NCBI GenBank assembly: GCA_902805475.1
Contig: CADCSX010000012.1
Coordinates: forward strand, 930,001 to 994,000
Length of the DNA stretch: 64,000 nt
Direction of reading: 5' to 3'
From: Entonaema liquescens
Taxonomy: Eukaryota; Ascomycota; Sordariomycetes; Xylariales; Xylariaceae
The position numbers and the translations under genes are program-made. The first letter of the stretch is position 1; every line of letters begins with the position of its first letter. Below are positions 1-10,151 of the stretch, in pieces. The notes beneath the pieces are model-generated. The model ran no database searches and was not told where the DNA came from. It saw only the letters and a program-made list of their open reading frames with translations.

Positions 1-344
1 CGTTGCTATGTAAGTATTACAATGATGATCCCGGCTTGTTGGTGTTTGCAACCACTGTACGGCATTAGCAGAGTCGTCGGAATATAGACAGTATCTGCTC
101 CAAAACTTAAGATCTTATCAATCAATCAATTGGCGTTGAGGATGCCAAATAAAGAATACGTCAATAAGCTTTTACAGGGACGACATTGTACATGCATCCA
201 ACATCCAAGCTTGAATGTAGCTAATTAAAGTGACGTCATAAAATTGTTGTAATTAAGATTTCGACCAGAGTGTAATAAGCACGTGCAGAATACCAGGATT
301 GTAGGTACCTCATTCGGTCCAGTGATCGCAATAACAATTTACAA

Positions 345-376
345 GTACCAATGTACCAATGTACCAATATACCAAT
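345..376. repeat. 8-bp tandem repeat, 4 copies
   Basis: The unit GTAC CAAT is repeated three times exactly at 345-368. A fourth copy at 369-376 has G changed to A at its first position. It is a short intergenic microsatellite with no gene nearby. Confidence 0.9.
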
Positions 377-1421
377 ATACACTACATATAAGAACATCGA
401 ATGCATGGAACAACGCATGTGTGTACCTATCATATGTGTAAAGTAACATTAAAATAACATACAAATAGGAAAATAGGAAAATCCCGCTAGAAGCCACAAA
501 ACATACTTGTTTGCATTTCCGGGTTGTCTAAAATCAGGGTCTACTATGTAGAAAAAAGAAGACTTGTGTAACTCCTATTGCCCCGTAGAGCCCGTAAGGG
601 TCTACCAACAAAGTCTCACAAGGCATCACACGAAAAGCAAAGCAAGGTCCCTCAACTTTCGAGGAATAGGTAGCCAAATTCCAGACAGTAATAAACCTGG
701 AACGAGAATTTCCCGGCTTTAGTTGTTGGTTCGATACCAACTCTTCTTGCCGCTAGTGTGAATCGAGAGTACAAAAGACACGAGGAAAAGGAAAGAAAAA
801 AAGAGTTAGAGTCTTGTTCCATGACATTATTGCTAAAAATTACTATTCTGGGTGTTGCATTAAGCATAACCTTTCGATCAGCAATTCGCGACGCATGTCT
901 TACACACATATCGACTCAGTAAAACGTGTCTGAGAAAAGAGTTCAAATTTCTTGTATTTTTGTTGTAGTACCACTTAGGCAAAGGGAGGTCGTACGTGGG
1001 TTAAAAGGAAAGGCCGCAATTGGAATATCTGCAACTCGGCGTGCACTGCAATGCTAGGATTAGATCCGAGCCAAGCAAGGCAGGCAGGATGCACGTCAAG
1101 TCCGACGACACGCTTCACATTGCTTGATTGCTTACCTTATTTATTGATAGGCAGATTAAAAAAGCAAAACAGATTAGCCTCGAGAGAAATAGGGGTCCAA
1201 GGGGAAATCCGTTGATCTGCCTACTGGTTACCCATACCGGTTAAAGTATGATTATAGACAAATTGTCTCGATCCCTTGAAAAGACCCATCTAGACACTGC
1301 TTAGGAGATAAAATGATAGGTTATCTTCTTTTTTCGATGTCTAGTTACTATGTATGCTATGTATGTAACTTTGTGTAAATCCATGTAATTGGGCAAACAC
1401 ACCAGTGACGTTCGCCAGGTG

Positions 1422-1482
1422 GTAATCTTGTAATCTTGTAATCTTGTAATCTTGTAATCTTGTAATCTTGTAATCTTGTAAT
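1422..1482. repeat. 8-bp tandem repeat, 7.6 copies
   Basis: Seven perfect head-to-tail copies of GTAATCTT run from 1422 to 1477, followed by a partial GTAAT. The complete lack of divergence between copies suggests recent expansion or contraction. It lies in gene-free DNA. Confidence 0.95.
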
Positions 1483-2971
1483 ACGAACAGTTGTGTTACG
1501 TGGTGCATGATAAGTAATAATAGATAAGTTTTCAGGTGTTAAAAGAGATCTTGTCAGTTGTCAGATTTTCTGTTTGCCCCTGGTTCGCTAGAAACCTGTG
1601 AGGTCAGAGTTGGTCCGTGCCTCGATGTCCACCCCCTTGTGAACGGGCAAAAAGCCTTATGATGTCAGCTACGAACTCAACCGAACAATGTCGTCGCTGA
1701 TTTCCTAACCAACGGTGAGCTTACTTACAAACTTCGAACACGTACACAAAACTGACAAACTATTCTTTCTCCGATCCAGCTAAGCCAAATGTGCTGGACG
1801 AGGCTCTACCTACCACGAATCGAATCTCCACAATTTCCCTCCAGATTAACGTCGGGAAGGTCCAGAAAGGCTGCATCCGTCGATATGTAATAGCAGGGGT
1901 TTGTAGATTTCTCGATTCGGGCCCTCTCGCCACTAATTCACTAAGGAAACCCCCTTTCCCGAACCTTCGCGGTGAAGGCTGACCTCACTTGTACCCAGCG
2001 ATCCCACGTGATGACGAAACCCAAGGCGAATCATGACCTTCAGTAAGTAGTTCTGGAGTTGAGCTATTCACATGTACTCCCACCACTCCAAAATTTCATG
2101 TTAGTTGATGTATAGGTAGCCAGTCCAGCTTCCCGCTTGCGTTCATCCCGGGGCGGCAATGACATATGAATCTGACATCAGACGTGATACTCTGCTCTTC
2201 GTATCTGTACTGTTGTGCTGGTCGGATGAAGGCGTTCGAGTTTCGAGATCGAAGCATCGAGTGGTTCATCGATATACATACTCTGTTTTCATCATTCACC
2301 GATCTGTTGCTGCTTTAATCATCCGAAATCCTTACTCATCGCCGGAAAGCTGAGATTATCTGACAGTGGTCTCGATAATCTCCCAGATACCGTGGCCAAT
2401 TTGGGAAGATTATACGTCACAGGATGAGCTAACAAACCCTCCCCTGGGAATGACCTCATACTACTTCTATATAGAACAATGAAAATATTTCGAATGCTAC
2501 AATTCGTGCGATCACTACCTATCACAACCAAGGTGTCCAATATTATTAAGATTGATATCTTGAACTTTTGTATGGATTAGGTAGGCTTGTCTTTAGATAT
2601 CGGAAAGATCGAAAAGATGGACCTGTTATCGACACTAATTACACCGAATTTTAACATGACGTCCCTCAACCTTACCGTACATTGCACTGCGGCTATCTAG
2701 CTGCTCTAGTTCAACTCTTCGATTATTCTACTATTGAGCCCCCTGAGACACAAAGCCACCACCGTACCCTACCAGATGCCCTATACCAGATTGTTTTAAG
2801 TTATCTAGATATTCATAATTTATGACTTCGAAGCACAACACCATCAATCCTATATCGTCTTGATCCATCTACCTATGTCACGATGTGAAACAAGTGAGGA
2901 AACAGCTTCGTTGTCCCGCAAAGAACTCTAATTGCAATAGCTCTGGAATCCAAGGCTATACGTACAGAACG

Positions 2972-2989
2972 TTTTTTTTTTTTTTTTTT
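2972..2989. repeat. T18 homopolymer
   Basis: An uninterrupted run of 18 T residues in gene-free DNA. On the minus strand it is an A18 tract. No target-site duplication or retroelement body was seen next to it, so a retroposed poly(A) tail is not supported. Confidence 0.85.
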
Positions 2990-3836
2990 CCTGTTCTAAA
3001 GAGTCTTGAGTGAGAGCCCTGATAACGTATACCCAAATACACTTATACATACTAGTTAACAAGAACTAATAATATATCGTAGAATCTTACCTTTTATCAA
3101 TACCATGAATAATAACCCACGATATTGGATACCTATTCAATCTTCGATACTCAAGACAGCATAGAAAAAACCGGTATAAACCAATTAGCACAAGCCTAAA
3201 CCAGCAAAGATGAATCCATCCGGTTTGTTTTTTAATATATCTACAACCACCTCATATATACTACGTACCATAAGATTAATATCAATTTTGGGGAAAACAT
3301 ACATACCGCTGAATATTGGAAGTAAATTGTAGTAGGGGGCGCCTACAGGTGAATTGAAGTTATGCCGCGGCCCTCGGCGTTGAAGATTCTGTATTTTGTT
3401 CCGGACCCTCCGTCGGGGTGGGGTTGACATTTCCCGCTTTTACTTGCAGTAGATCCGGACCACCTGGCTATACCAGACCGGAGCCCTTTCCATATTCCAG
3501 ATTATCTCGTCTTTGGCTTATTCCGGCTCCCTTCCGTATGATATCGTAGTATATAAGTCTTATTACTTATACTCGACCACTGGAATGCTTCAAAACTCTT
3601 GAAGGCCAATACTGCTTTCATATAATTTCTCTAAGGGCTAAGGAATAATATCGGAAAATATGTGCCATATTGAAGGTCAAGCTTTATTTCTTTCTAATTC
3701 GTTGAATCCTTTAAAATGGTATAACCGATCCTAATGACACCCTACGAATTCAACCTAAGGTATATTGCCAATACTACCTACCATTAACTCGCCCGTGTTG
3801 AACGTTCGTGTTAGGACTGCAGATCATCTTCCTACC

Positions 3837-5291
3837 TTACACCAAGTCCACCTCAATGACCCCGTCAAGAGCCGTAGGCTGCTTCCAAATCTTAACTATC
3901 TTCATCCCGGCGGCGTCAACAAGTTCGTGCCATTCCGCCTCCGTCCTCTCCGCCGAAGTCGCGCAGACTAACATTGTGATGTCAGCTGCGGTCGTGCGTC
4001 GCGACGGTTTGACGGTGTCGACTAGATTCTCGTGGATTAAGAGTCTGGAGTACCCCCTTTCCATCCCTCCAGCGATATTTCTAAGAATCTTTATTGCAGG
4101 CTCATCTGGCCAATCGTGAAGGACATTATGCTGTAATAAGAAACGTCAGCCAGATATCTAACTAGAAACCGAGTATTGACTTCTAGCCATGATGTTATTA
4201 TATAGAAGGGGAATATTCATACCATCAGGTAGGCACGGGCACCTCTCACAGGTTGCGGCGTGAAGAAGTCGTACGGCTGTTTCAAGATGGCCTTATTTGT
4301 TATCTCTACCTCCGAAAGGGTCCCCGGGAGATCCTCTATTACAAGACTACCGTCCGGAATCTCGGGGTGTTTGAGCCAGAACTTTTCCAGATCATGTCCT
4401 TTGCTACCGCCAACATCGACAACTAGTGGTCGATCTAGCTTTGCGTCTTTGAGTAGTGTATCTGTAGGGTACACATCGGTCCAGGTTGTCATGTTCCATC
4501 TCGAGTGACATTCCATCGCATGCGTGAATTCTCTGCTGCGTTTCGGGTCCGAACTGATATATTCGAAAACTGACTCGTATGGGCCTTGAAGATGTTGAAT
4601 AACCCCATTCCTACTATCGGCGGGGTTCTTGAATCCCGTTTTCTTTACTACGAAAAAAAGGGTAAGTAAAGAGACTAAAATGAGCTTGCTACGTATGAGA
4701 AATTAAGGAGCATATACGGAAAGATGGCAGTCCACTGGATAATGAAGATATTATATCACTGTAGAGGGTCCCATATATAGAAGGAAATGCCTGATCAGTC
4801 CCTAGTGTCGTTGCCCACGCGGTAGGCTCATAGGTGTCCTCTGCTGTCTCGATGAGAAGACTATGAGAAGCAAGATGTCTCAGAAGGCGCTCTTATCATT
4901 ATTCAGGGTTAGCAGATGTATAATACCAAATACGAATAACTTACTAATAAGGACCGGATCCGTATCCGTAATTTTAGCAAGGCTTTCGCTGGTTTCCGGC
5001 TTGCTCCCATGCTCTACCCATTTCTTGAAGACGCCGGCATCAATAAGACTCTTGATAACCCCGTGGGTAGTGGCATTCCTGAAGACAATTGTTTGGTTAG
5101 AACGGATTATTGACATGCTAATTTGAATCAACTTACACCCAGTTGTGGTTCCACGCAATATCCCAAGGTGATTGGACCCGTGCTAGAGCACTAAAAAGCA
5201 GATTTTCCGCAGACAGTCGCTCCTCTTCGTCGGCAAACGAACTTGAATTGATATCCTGAAGAGCAGCCGATAGGCGACCTATAGTAGCCAT
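3837..5291 (-). CDS. SAM-dependent O-methyltransferase (COMT/AflO-like)
   Basis: This predicted class I methyltransferase would transfer a methyl group from S-adenosylmethionine to a hydroxyl, typically of a polyketide or other aromatic metabolite. Five exons join in frame with canonical GT-AG sites (5291-5137, 5078-4945, 4891-4718, 4647-4223, 4130-3837), giving 393 residues, the usual length. The N-terminal helical dimerisation/winged-helix part includes THGVIKSLIDAGVF and IKRLLRHLASHSLL. The SAM-binding glycine loop VVDVGGSKGHDLEKF lies in exon 4. The segment HNVLHDWPD at the start of exon 5 carries the histidine expected to be the catalytic base. The start at 5291 was chosen because it is the ATG whose exon splices cleanly. 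It lies 1.5 kb from an AsaB-like oxidoreductase on the same strand, which suggests a small metabolite locus. The substrate cannot be told. Family assignment is strong; the pathway role is inference. Confidence 0.9.
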
Positions 5292-6775
5292 AGTTAGATT
5301 CGAATAGCCTAGCGGGGCCTTAGCGATGAGTATAATATTAGGGGAGATGCTTCCGGTATAGAACCCAAAAACCCTAAGACACAGAGGTTTTTTATAAGGA
5401 ACAGCCTGAAATGTGCGGCTCAAATGACAGGCGCGTATATGTTCCTCAATATGTGAATATATCTACCGTGAGTTCGCGGAGACTACTCGGCGAAGCAACG
5501 TAATACATGAGTAATACCACCAGCCCCTCTTCTATCCCACTCGGTATTATTTGAATGTAGTTGCTCCGTCGACGATATCATTTTTGAGGTGTACACGTTC
5601 TTATCGTGCATTACCAAGAAAAGTGATTAAGTTTGACGTTGTGGTTGGATTGGCCGCAGAGAACCATAACGTAGGGATAAGGGATGTTCCCCATGGTTAC
5701 ATTGGTATGTCGAGGTTTATAAAGCATACATAGCATGATCCTTCGAATAATATCATCTGATAAACGTGTATGATTTAGATTACTTCGCCGATGTATCTAC
5801 AGTTCATTCCTTAGAGTGAGAGAAAGAGGATAAAAAATGCGAGCCCTATGGCAGGTATCTGGAGAAAGGTTTCCCCAACCTGCATGGACGGCTTAGCATC
5901 GCAGTGATTTAATTAGCTAAGGTTAATAGCATAAATCGGTGGCTTACGCTGACGGGAAATTTCTATTATACTAGTGGTTACTGGAAGCGACACGTGATGG
6001 GCTGGTCTATTCAGCCAATATCAAACACATTGTGGTATTCGAGGATCCAGCCAGCCCGCTCTTGGGGAACATGTCAGCATCAAGACACCTGGGAATCTAT
6101 ATCCTAAGATTAGGATAATTTGTCTTCATGAAACTAGTCATCTTGAGGTGATGTTCGGGGTAGTCTTGAAATGATTGCTGGTGGCGGGTTCCATAATTTC
6201 CTTCGAGGAACTCTGGAAAGAGTATTTGCTTCTCCTATACCAGAGACTATTCCCACAACCCCAACCCGCATATCGGCCATCTGAAGGAAGTTATCAGCTA
6301 AGACCTGCATCTTGCAGTCGCATCGTTCAGAAGTGAAGGGCGAATGGAAGTGATACCTAAGCCGTATAGCATTCGGGCATAACAACCGCTTTTGGCTGCA
6401 TCGGGTGCTGAAGACATAAACCGGAGCATTACCTTAGTGTAAATTTTCCGAGGAACAAGTATATCAAACCTGTAAAATTAAGCGAGTGCTCTATCCTAAG
6501 CTACGAGTTCTGATTATCAACTCAAACTAATATTTTCTCATACTGACTGAGGCTGTTCTGCTCACCGTGCCCCTTTTCACAAATAATTATGTAAGTACAA
6601 ATATTCATAAGTTTATTTTTCTATGATGAGAAGCTACCTTGGGATTATCAAATCGTTCTAAGACTTTCTGTTTTAAATAAATAATTATATAAGTCTATTA
6701 GATCCATGAAAATTCGCCATATTATAAGAGTAACTGTTGATAACTGAAATCCACGCCCGTGCCAAGACCACGACG
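5292..6775. other. Intergenic, between OMT and AsaB-like gene
   Basis: No polyketide synthase, NRPS, P450 or transcription factor domain was recognised. Short frames on the minus strand (for example 6134-6385) have no family similarity that I can see. Some could be eroded gene fragments, but this cannot be shown from the sequence. Confidence 0.5.
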
Positions 6776-7771
6776 CTATTCATAAAATACCAAGCATCGT
6801 ACTTCTATGCTCTGCCGTGGAGGCGCATCCTTAGGTGTCTGCGGATCAGCAAAAGCCGTGTGCGGCGTCCTCACCGCAATCCCCGCCTTCCCCTGGGGCT
6901 GGCCCTCGCCGAACGAGTCATAACACTTCAACAGGAGTACCTCCTCCGGGGTCATATCTTTCTGGTAATAGAACTTATGCGCCTCGCTCGGCGCAACCGA
7001 CATGGTCTCACCCCGGACATCGTACCCTTCCGTAGAGTACCTGGTAGACTCATCGGGGCGTACTTCCTTGCCTCTGTCGTCCCTGTCCGTTGCGGAGTCC
7101 GCTCGTTTGGGATACAGTAGGTCCACTGGGATGAAGTCTTCCGGTTTCGTTGAGCGCCAGTCAATCACGGCTAAGGGGTGGTCGCTTGCTGGGTTTCCGA
7201 TGGGCCGCCATACGTTGATGATCTGAAAGCGTCCCTTCAGCAGCTCTTCCGCCTCGTCTGCGGGGAGATGGCGGCGCACACGAGCCTCAGCTGCAGCCGG
7301 CGTCTGATCTACGTGGACCTGCTGCACCGGGATTCGAGCAGCGTCGGGGGTTCGTCTCCGGATGGTGTGGTCGAATATGACCACCTTCTTTATGCCGGGG
7401 ATTCGCTTCCTTAACAGGTCCTCTACTTCTTGGTAGTATGGGCCACGCACGGCAGCATCGTCTGTGAACGTCTTCTCATTTGACGGCTCCTTGTAAATCG
7501 CAAAGCCGGAGTTATCTGTCGTGAACTCGCTTTCTCGCCCCCTGAGGTTGTTCACTGGGCGCGTGTGTTCGCTTAACTTGAATGAAGTTGCTTCAGTATC
7601 GACCTTGGCCCATGGCTTTGTCCCTTGAGGGATTGCCGCCGCGTCGATATGTTTGAAAATAGCAGTTGTCATGTTGGCTATCTGTGAGAACTTAGGGGCC
7701 ACTGATATTTTTGGGCTACGGCGTAGTACTTGTGTAAAAGTTCGTCTTGCAGGAATTGATAGCAAGGTCAT
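6776..7771 (-). CDS. AsaB/GA4 desaturase (CmcJ-like) family oxidoreductase
   Basis: This single-exon 331-residue protein resembles the fungal hydroxylase/desaturase family that includes AsaB, gibberellin GA4 desaturase and CmcJ-like methoxylase components, members of the Fe(II)/2-oxoglutarate dioxygenase fold found in metabolite clusters. Diagnostic segments are KKVVIFDHTIRRR, VQQVHVDQTP (an HxD pair), IINVWRPIGNP with LAVIDWRST, HKFYYQKDMTPEEVLLLKCYDS (family hallmark, residues about 265-285) and RTPHTAFADPQTP, which supplies the distal histidine. The protein ends with the usual RCLVFYE-type tail, so it looks complete. The first 33 residues are rich in Arg, Ser and Thr and precede a second Met (MTTAIFKH, 7672), where most relatives would begin; the extension could be a mitochondrial presequence or untranslated. 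The neighbouring O-methyltransferase on the same strand supports a role in a small secondary pathway. The precise reaction is unknown. Confidence 0.87.
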   Translation of the reverse strand: MTLLSIPARRTFTQVLRRSPKISVAPKFSQIANMTTAIFKHIDAAAIPQGTKPWAKVDTEATSFKLSEHTRPVNNLRGRESEFTTDNSGFAIYKEPSNEKTFTDDAAVRGPYYQEVEDLLRKRIPGIKKVVIFDHTIRRRTPDAARIPVQQVHVDQTPAAAEARVRRHLPADEAEELLKGRFQIINVWRPIGNPASDHPLAVIDWRSTKPEDFIPVDLLYPKRADSATDRDDRGKEVRPDESTRYSTEGYDVRGETMSVAPSEAHKFYYQKDMTPEEVLLLKCYDSFGEGQPQGKAGIAVRTPHTAFADPQTPKDAPPRQSIEVRCLVFYE

Positions 7772-8885
7772 GGACTAAATAATTTTAAGTCTAGTTATAT
7801 CAATATAAGGCATAGATTATCTCTAATCCAAATTATGAAGACTAATGTTCACGATGGGGGCTTTTATGGAATTTATAACCCCGCCAAATTAATAATGTCC
7901 AAGTTAGTTAATTACTTATCTCCGACTTAATCGTCGCGATTCTATATAAGGTATGGTGGCAATCGTTATTACTAAACGCCGAAGTGTCATCATTGGAACG
8001 TACATGTATGTATTAGGAATCTTTTAAATCTTTTATAAGGTAAGCCCTACCCGCTTCTAGATGCCGAGGCACCCCGATATGGTGGTAATTCTTACGCGGG
8101 GGAACAAAGACCCAAAGTTCTTCAGCTAAAATCAAGAATAGCGCGCACTAATAGGACCAGTATATGTCGAAAGACAGATATACCGTGCGTTATTACTACC
8201 CAAATCCTCCCACATCAGTCATCGTTCACGTTCTTACTAATATAATATATATAATATGTATAGCTATATCTCCTATAGCTACATAAGTATTCGACGTCTC
8301 TTAAAAAGTTGTAAGAAACTTAGTTGAAGTATTCTAGCAATACTACAACGACGATTGGTATGGTACTGTCTTTTGAATACTTTTATACTGGGTACCTAGA
8401 TAGTTTAGTTAGGTAGTTATATTGATGCTCTTAAAATGATATCTCTCAGAGCCTGTGTCGTCAACGAGGAAAGCACTTGATAAATAGTTTTATAATATAC
8501 CGAACCTATTAATTCGGATGCTCGTAATGTAAATGCAGCTTATATTCAGCTACATCCTATATTTAGTTGTAATCCTTGGGCAGAAATACTAATTACATAA
8601 AATATTCCTACGTACTCCGACGGAAAACACCGTGTTTCAATAAAATCAGACACACTGTAGTTAGATCTAATTGCAACATCGTCAATCGACTATCGTCAAT
8701 CGACTCCACAATTACAGCACCTAAAAAGCATCAGTCATAAGTCATAAGGTCGTCAACATCCTTTTCGACCATTGTTTTCATTTTCACTCAGCAGCAAGCT
8801 TCATCCCCTATCTGTTATATAATATATATTCGCTTTGCACAAGACAAGTCATCAAAGAGGAGACCCATATCTTTGGCTAACCAGT
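7772..8885. other. AT-rich intergenic region upstream of CAF16
   Basis: This is the shared 5' region of two divergent genes, the AsaB-like gene (minus) and CAF16 (plus). It is AT-rich, with many TATA-like stretches (for example around 8240-8265 and 8818-8830). It also carries a perfect 14-bp direct duplication at 8678-8705. No coding sequence was recognised. Confidence 0.6.
8678..8705. repeat. Tandem 14-bp duplication
   Basis: ATCGTCAATCGACT occurs twice head to tail (8678-8691 and 8692-8705), about 180 bp upstream of the CAF16 start. It could be a duplicated regulatory site or simple slippage; nothing in the sequence decides between these. Confidence 0.9.
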
Positions 8886-9737
8886 ATGCCGCCCACTCAC
8901 CAACCACCAGAAATCACCGTCAACGACCTGACATACACCTTCCCGGACTACAGGACCGGTATCCGCAATATATCGCTGAGCGTGCCGCCGCGCAGCCGGA
9001 CGCTTCTCATCGGCGCCAACGGCGCGGGCAAGACCACGCTGCTGCGCCTCCTGGCGGGCAAGCGGCTGGCGCCGGGGGGCAGCATCAGCGTGTCGGGGGT
9101 GGACCCGTTCAAGGAGGGCCTGGAGGGCGTGACGTACCTGGGACTAGAATGGGTGCTCAACCCGATTGTGCGAACAGACATCGGGGTCGCCGAGCTCCTG
9201 CGGTCCGTCGGAGGCGACGCGTACCCAGCCCGCCGCGACGAGCTGATCGGCGTGCTAGACATCGACGTCGCGTGGCGGATGCACGCGGTCAGCGACGGCG
9301 AGCGGCGCCGCGTGCAGCTGGCGATGGGGCTCGTGCGCCCCTGGACCGTCCTGCTGCTCGACGAGATCACCGTCGACTTAGATGTGCTGAGCCGCGCCGA
9401 GTTCCTCGGGTGGTTGAAGCGCGAGACGGAGATCCGCGAGTGCACGATTGTGTACGCTACGCATATCCTTGATAACCTCGCCGGTTGGCCCACGCACCTC
9501 GTCCACATGCATCTGGGCATGGTCCGCGAGTGGGGGCCCACCGAGCAGTTCCTGGGCCAGGCCGAGGGCGCGAGTACGGGGAACAGTCGGTTGGGAGAGC
9601 TGGTGCTGGGGTGGCTGAGGTCGGATCTGAAGGAGCGGGGACCGAGGAACCAGAAGAAGATGGGGACGGAGGGGCTGACGTATTCGCAAGGGGGACTCGG
9701 CGGGTATGGGCTTGAGAGTAGTGAGAAGAAGAAGTAG
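8886..9737 (+). CDS. CAF16: CAF16-type ABC ATPase (CCR4-NOT associated)
   Basis: A single-domain ABC ATPase without membrane segments. In yeast the orthologue Caf16 associates with the CCR4-NOT complex and RNA polymerase II regulators. The Walker A motif is GANGAGKTT (about residues 48-56). The signature region is VSDGERRRVQLAMGL, where VSDGE replaces the canonical LSGGQ as is usual for this family. Walker B is TVLLLDEITVDLD, and the switch histidine lies in VYATHILDN. The segment TYLGLEWVLNPIVRTDI is strongly conserved in fungal Caf16. I place the start at 8886 (MPPTHQPPEI), giving 283 residues. An in-frame ATG at 8835 would add 17 residues that do not look conserved. The gene is one exon and much more GC-rich than its flanks, which creates long spurious frames on both strands. 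The last 60 residues or so are polar and low in complexity. Confidence 0.92.
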   Translation: MPPTHQPPEITVNDLTYTFPDYRTGIRNISLSVPPRSRTLLIGANGAGKTTLLRLLAGKRLAPGGSISVSGVDPFKEGLEGVTYLGLEWVLNPIVRTDIGVAELLRSVGGDAYPARRDELIGVLDIDVAWRMHAVSDGERRRVQLAMGLVRPWTVLLLDEITVDLDVLSRAEFLGWLKRETEIRECTIVYATHILDNLAGWPTHLVHMHLGMVREWGPTEQFLGQAEGASTGNSRLGELVLGWLRSDLKERGPRNQKKMGTEGLTYSQGGLGGYGLESSEKKK

Positions 9738-10151
9738 ATGAGTCGACGAACAAGTATGGCTGGGGGTGGATGCACTTAACTTGCATGGCACGGCGTATTT
9801 TCAACATCAAGATGGTGGTGATGGCGAATGGACTCAACGGGTATTTGTGGTAGGATAGGGGCGTTTTAGGACGGATTGGAATGAAGTCAATGAACTGGCA
9901 TAAGAAACGAAGACCGCTGTAGCTGTTATAAGACAGTGGATTTATGAGATACCCTTTCAACAGGATAGACCTAGAATAGTACTAGGGCTTTGACGAAAAT
10001 AGATGAGGTATAGCATTTGGATCATTACTTGCTTACCAGGATTTTGTTCTGTGTTATAACAGATGTGACAAGGCTCTCACGATTGAAACGAAACCGGGCG
10101 AGTTTTGAATGAACAATCCGCCTGAGTAGGTAGCTATTACTAAACCACTTG
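9738..10151. other. Convergent 3' intergenic region
   Basis: This 414-bp stretch separates the convergent 3' ends of CAF16 (plus) and mis6 (minus). It presumably holds both 3' UTRs and polyadenylation sites. No gene or structured element was recognised. Confidence 0.6.

Larger units (their letters stand above)
1..3836. other. Gene-poor intergenic DNA
   Basis: No reading frame here has recognisable protein similarity, and none is both long and ATG-initiated. The stretch holds an 8-bp tandem array at 345-376, another at 1422-1482, a T18 run at 2972-2989 and scattered short AT-rich sequence. A T-arm-like hairpin near 729-745 does not extend to a full tRNA. I see nothing else that can be supported. 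Confidence 0.6.

Noticed and set aside
729..752. T-arm-like hairpin (GTTGG TTCGATA CCAAC) suggesting a tRNA gene
   Set aside because: No matching acceptor stem, A-box or anticodon arm could be placed at the right distance upstream.
2972..2989. Homopolymer T18 as the poly(A) tail of a retroelement on the minus strand
   Set aside because: No reverse transcriptase, internal promoter or target-site duplication was found beside it.
6134..6385. Minus-strand frame between the OMT and AsaB-like genes
   Set aside because: No domain and no supported splice partners; possibly an eroded fragment, but not demonstrable.
8948..9775. Long minus-strand frame opposite CAF16 (275 codons)
   Set aside because: It is antisense to a clear ABC ATPase in GC-rich DNA and has no recognisable domain.
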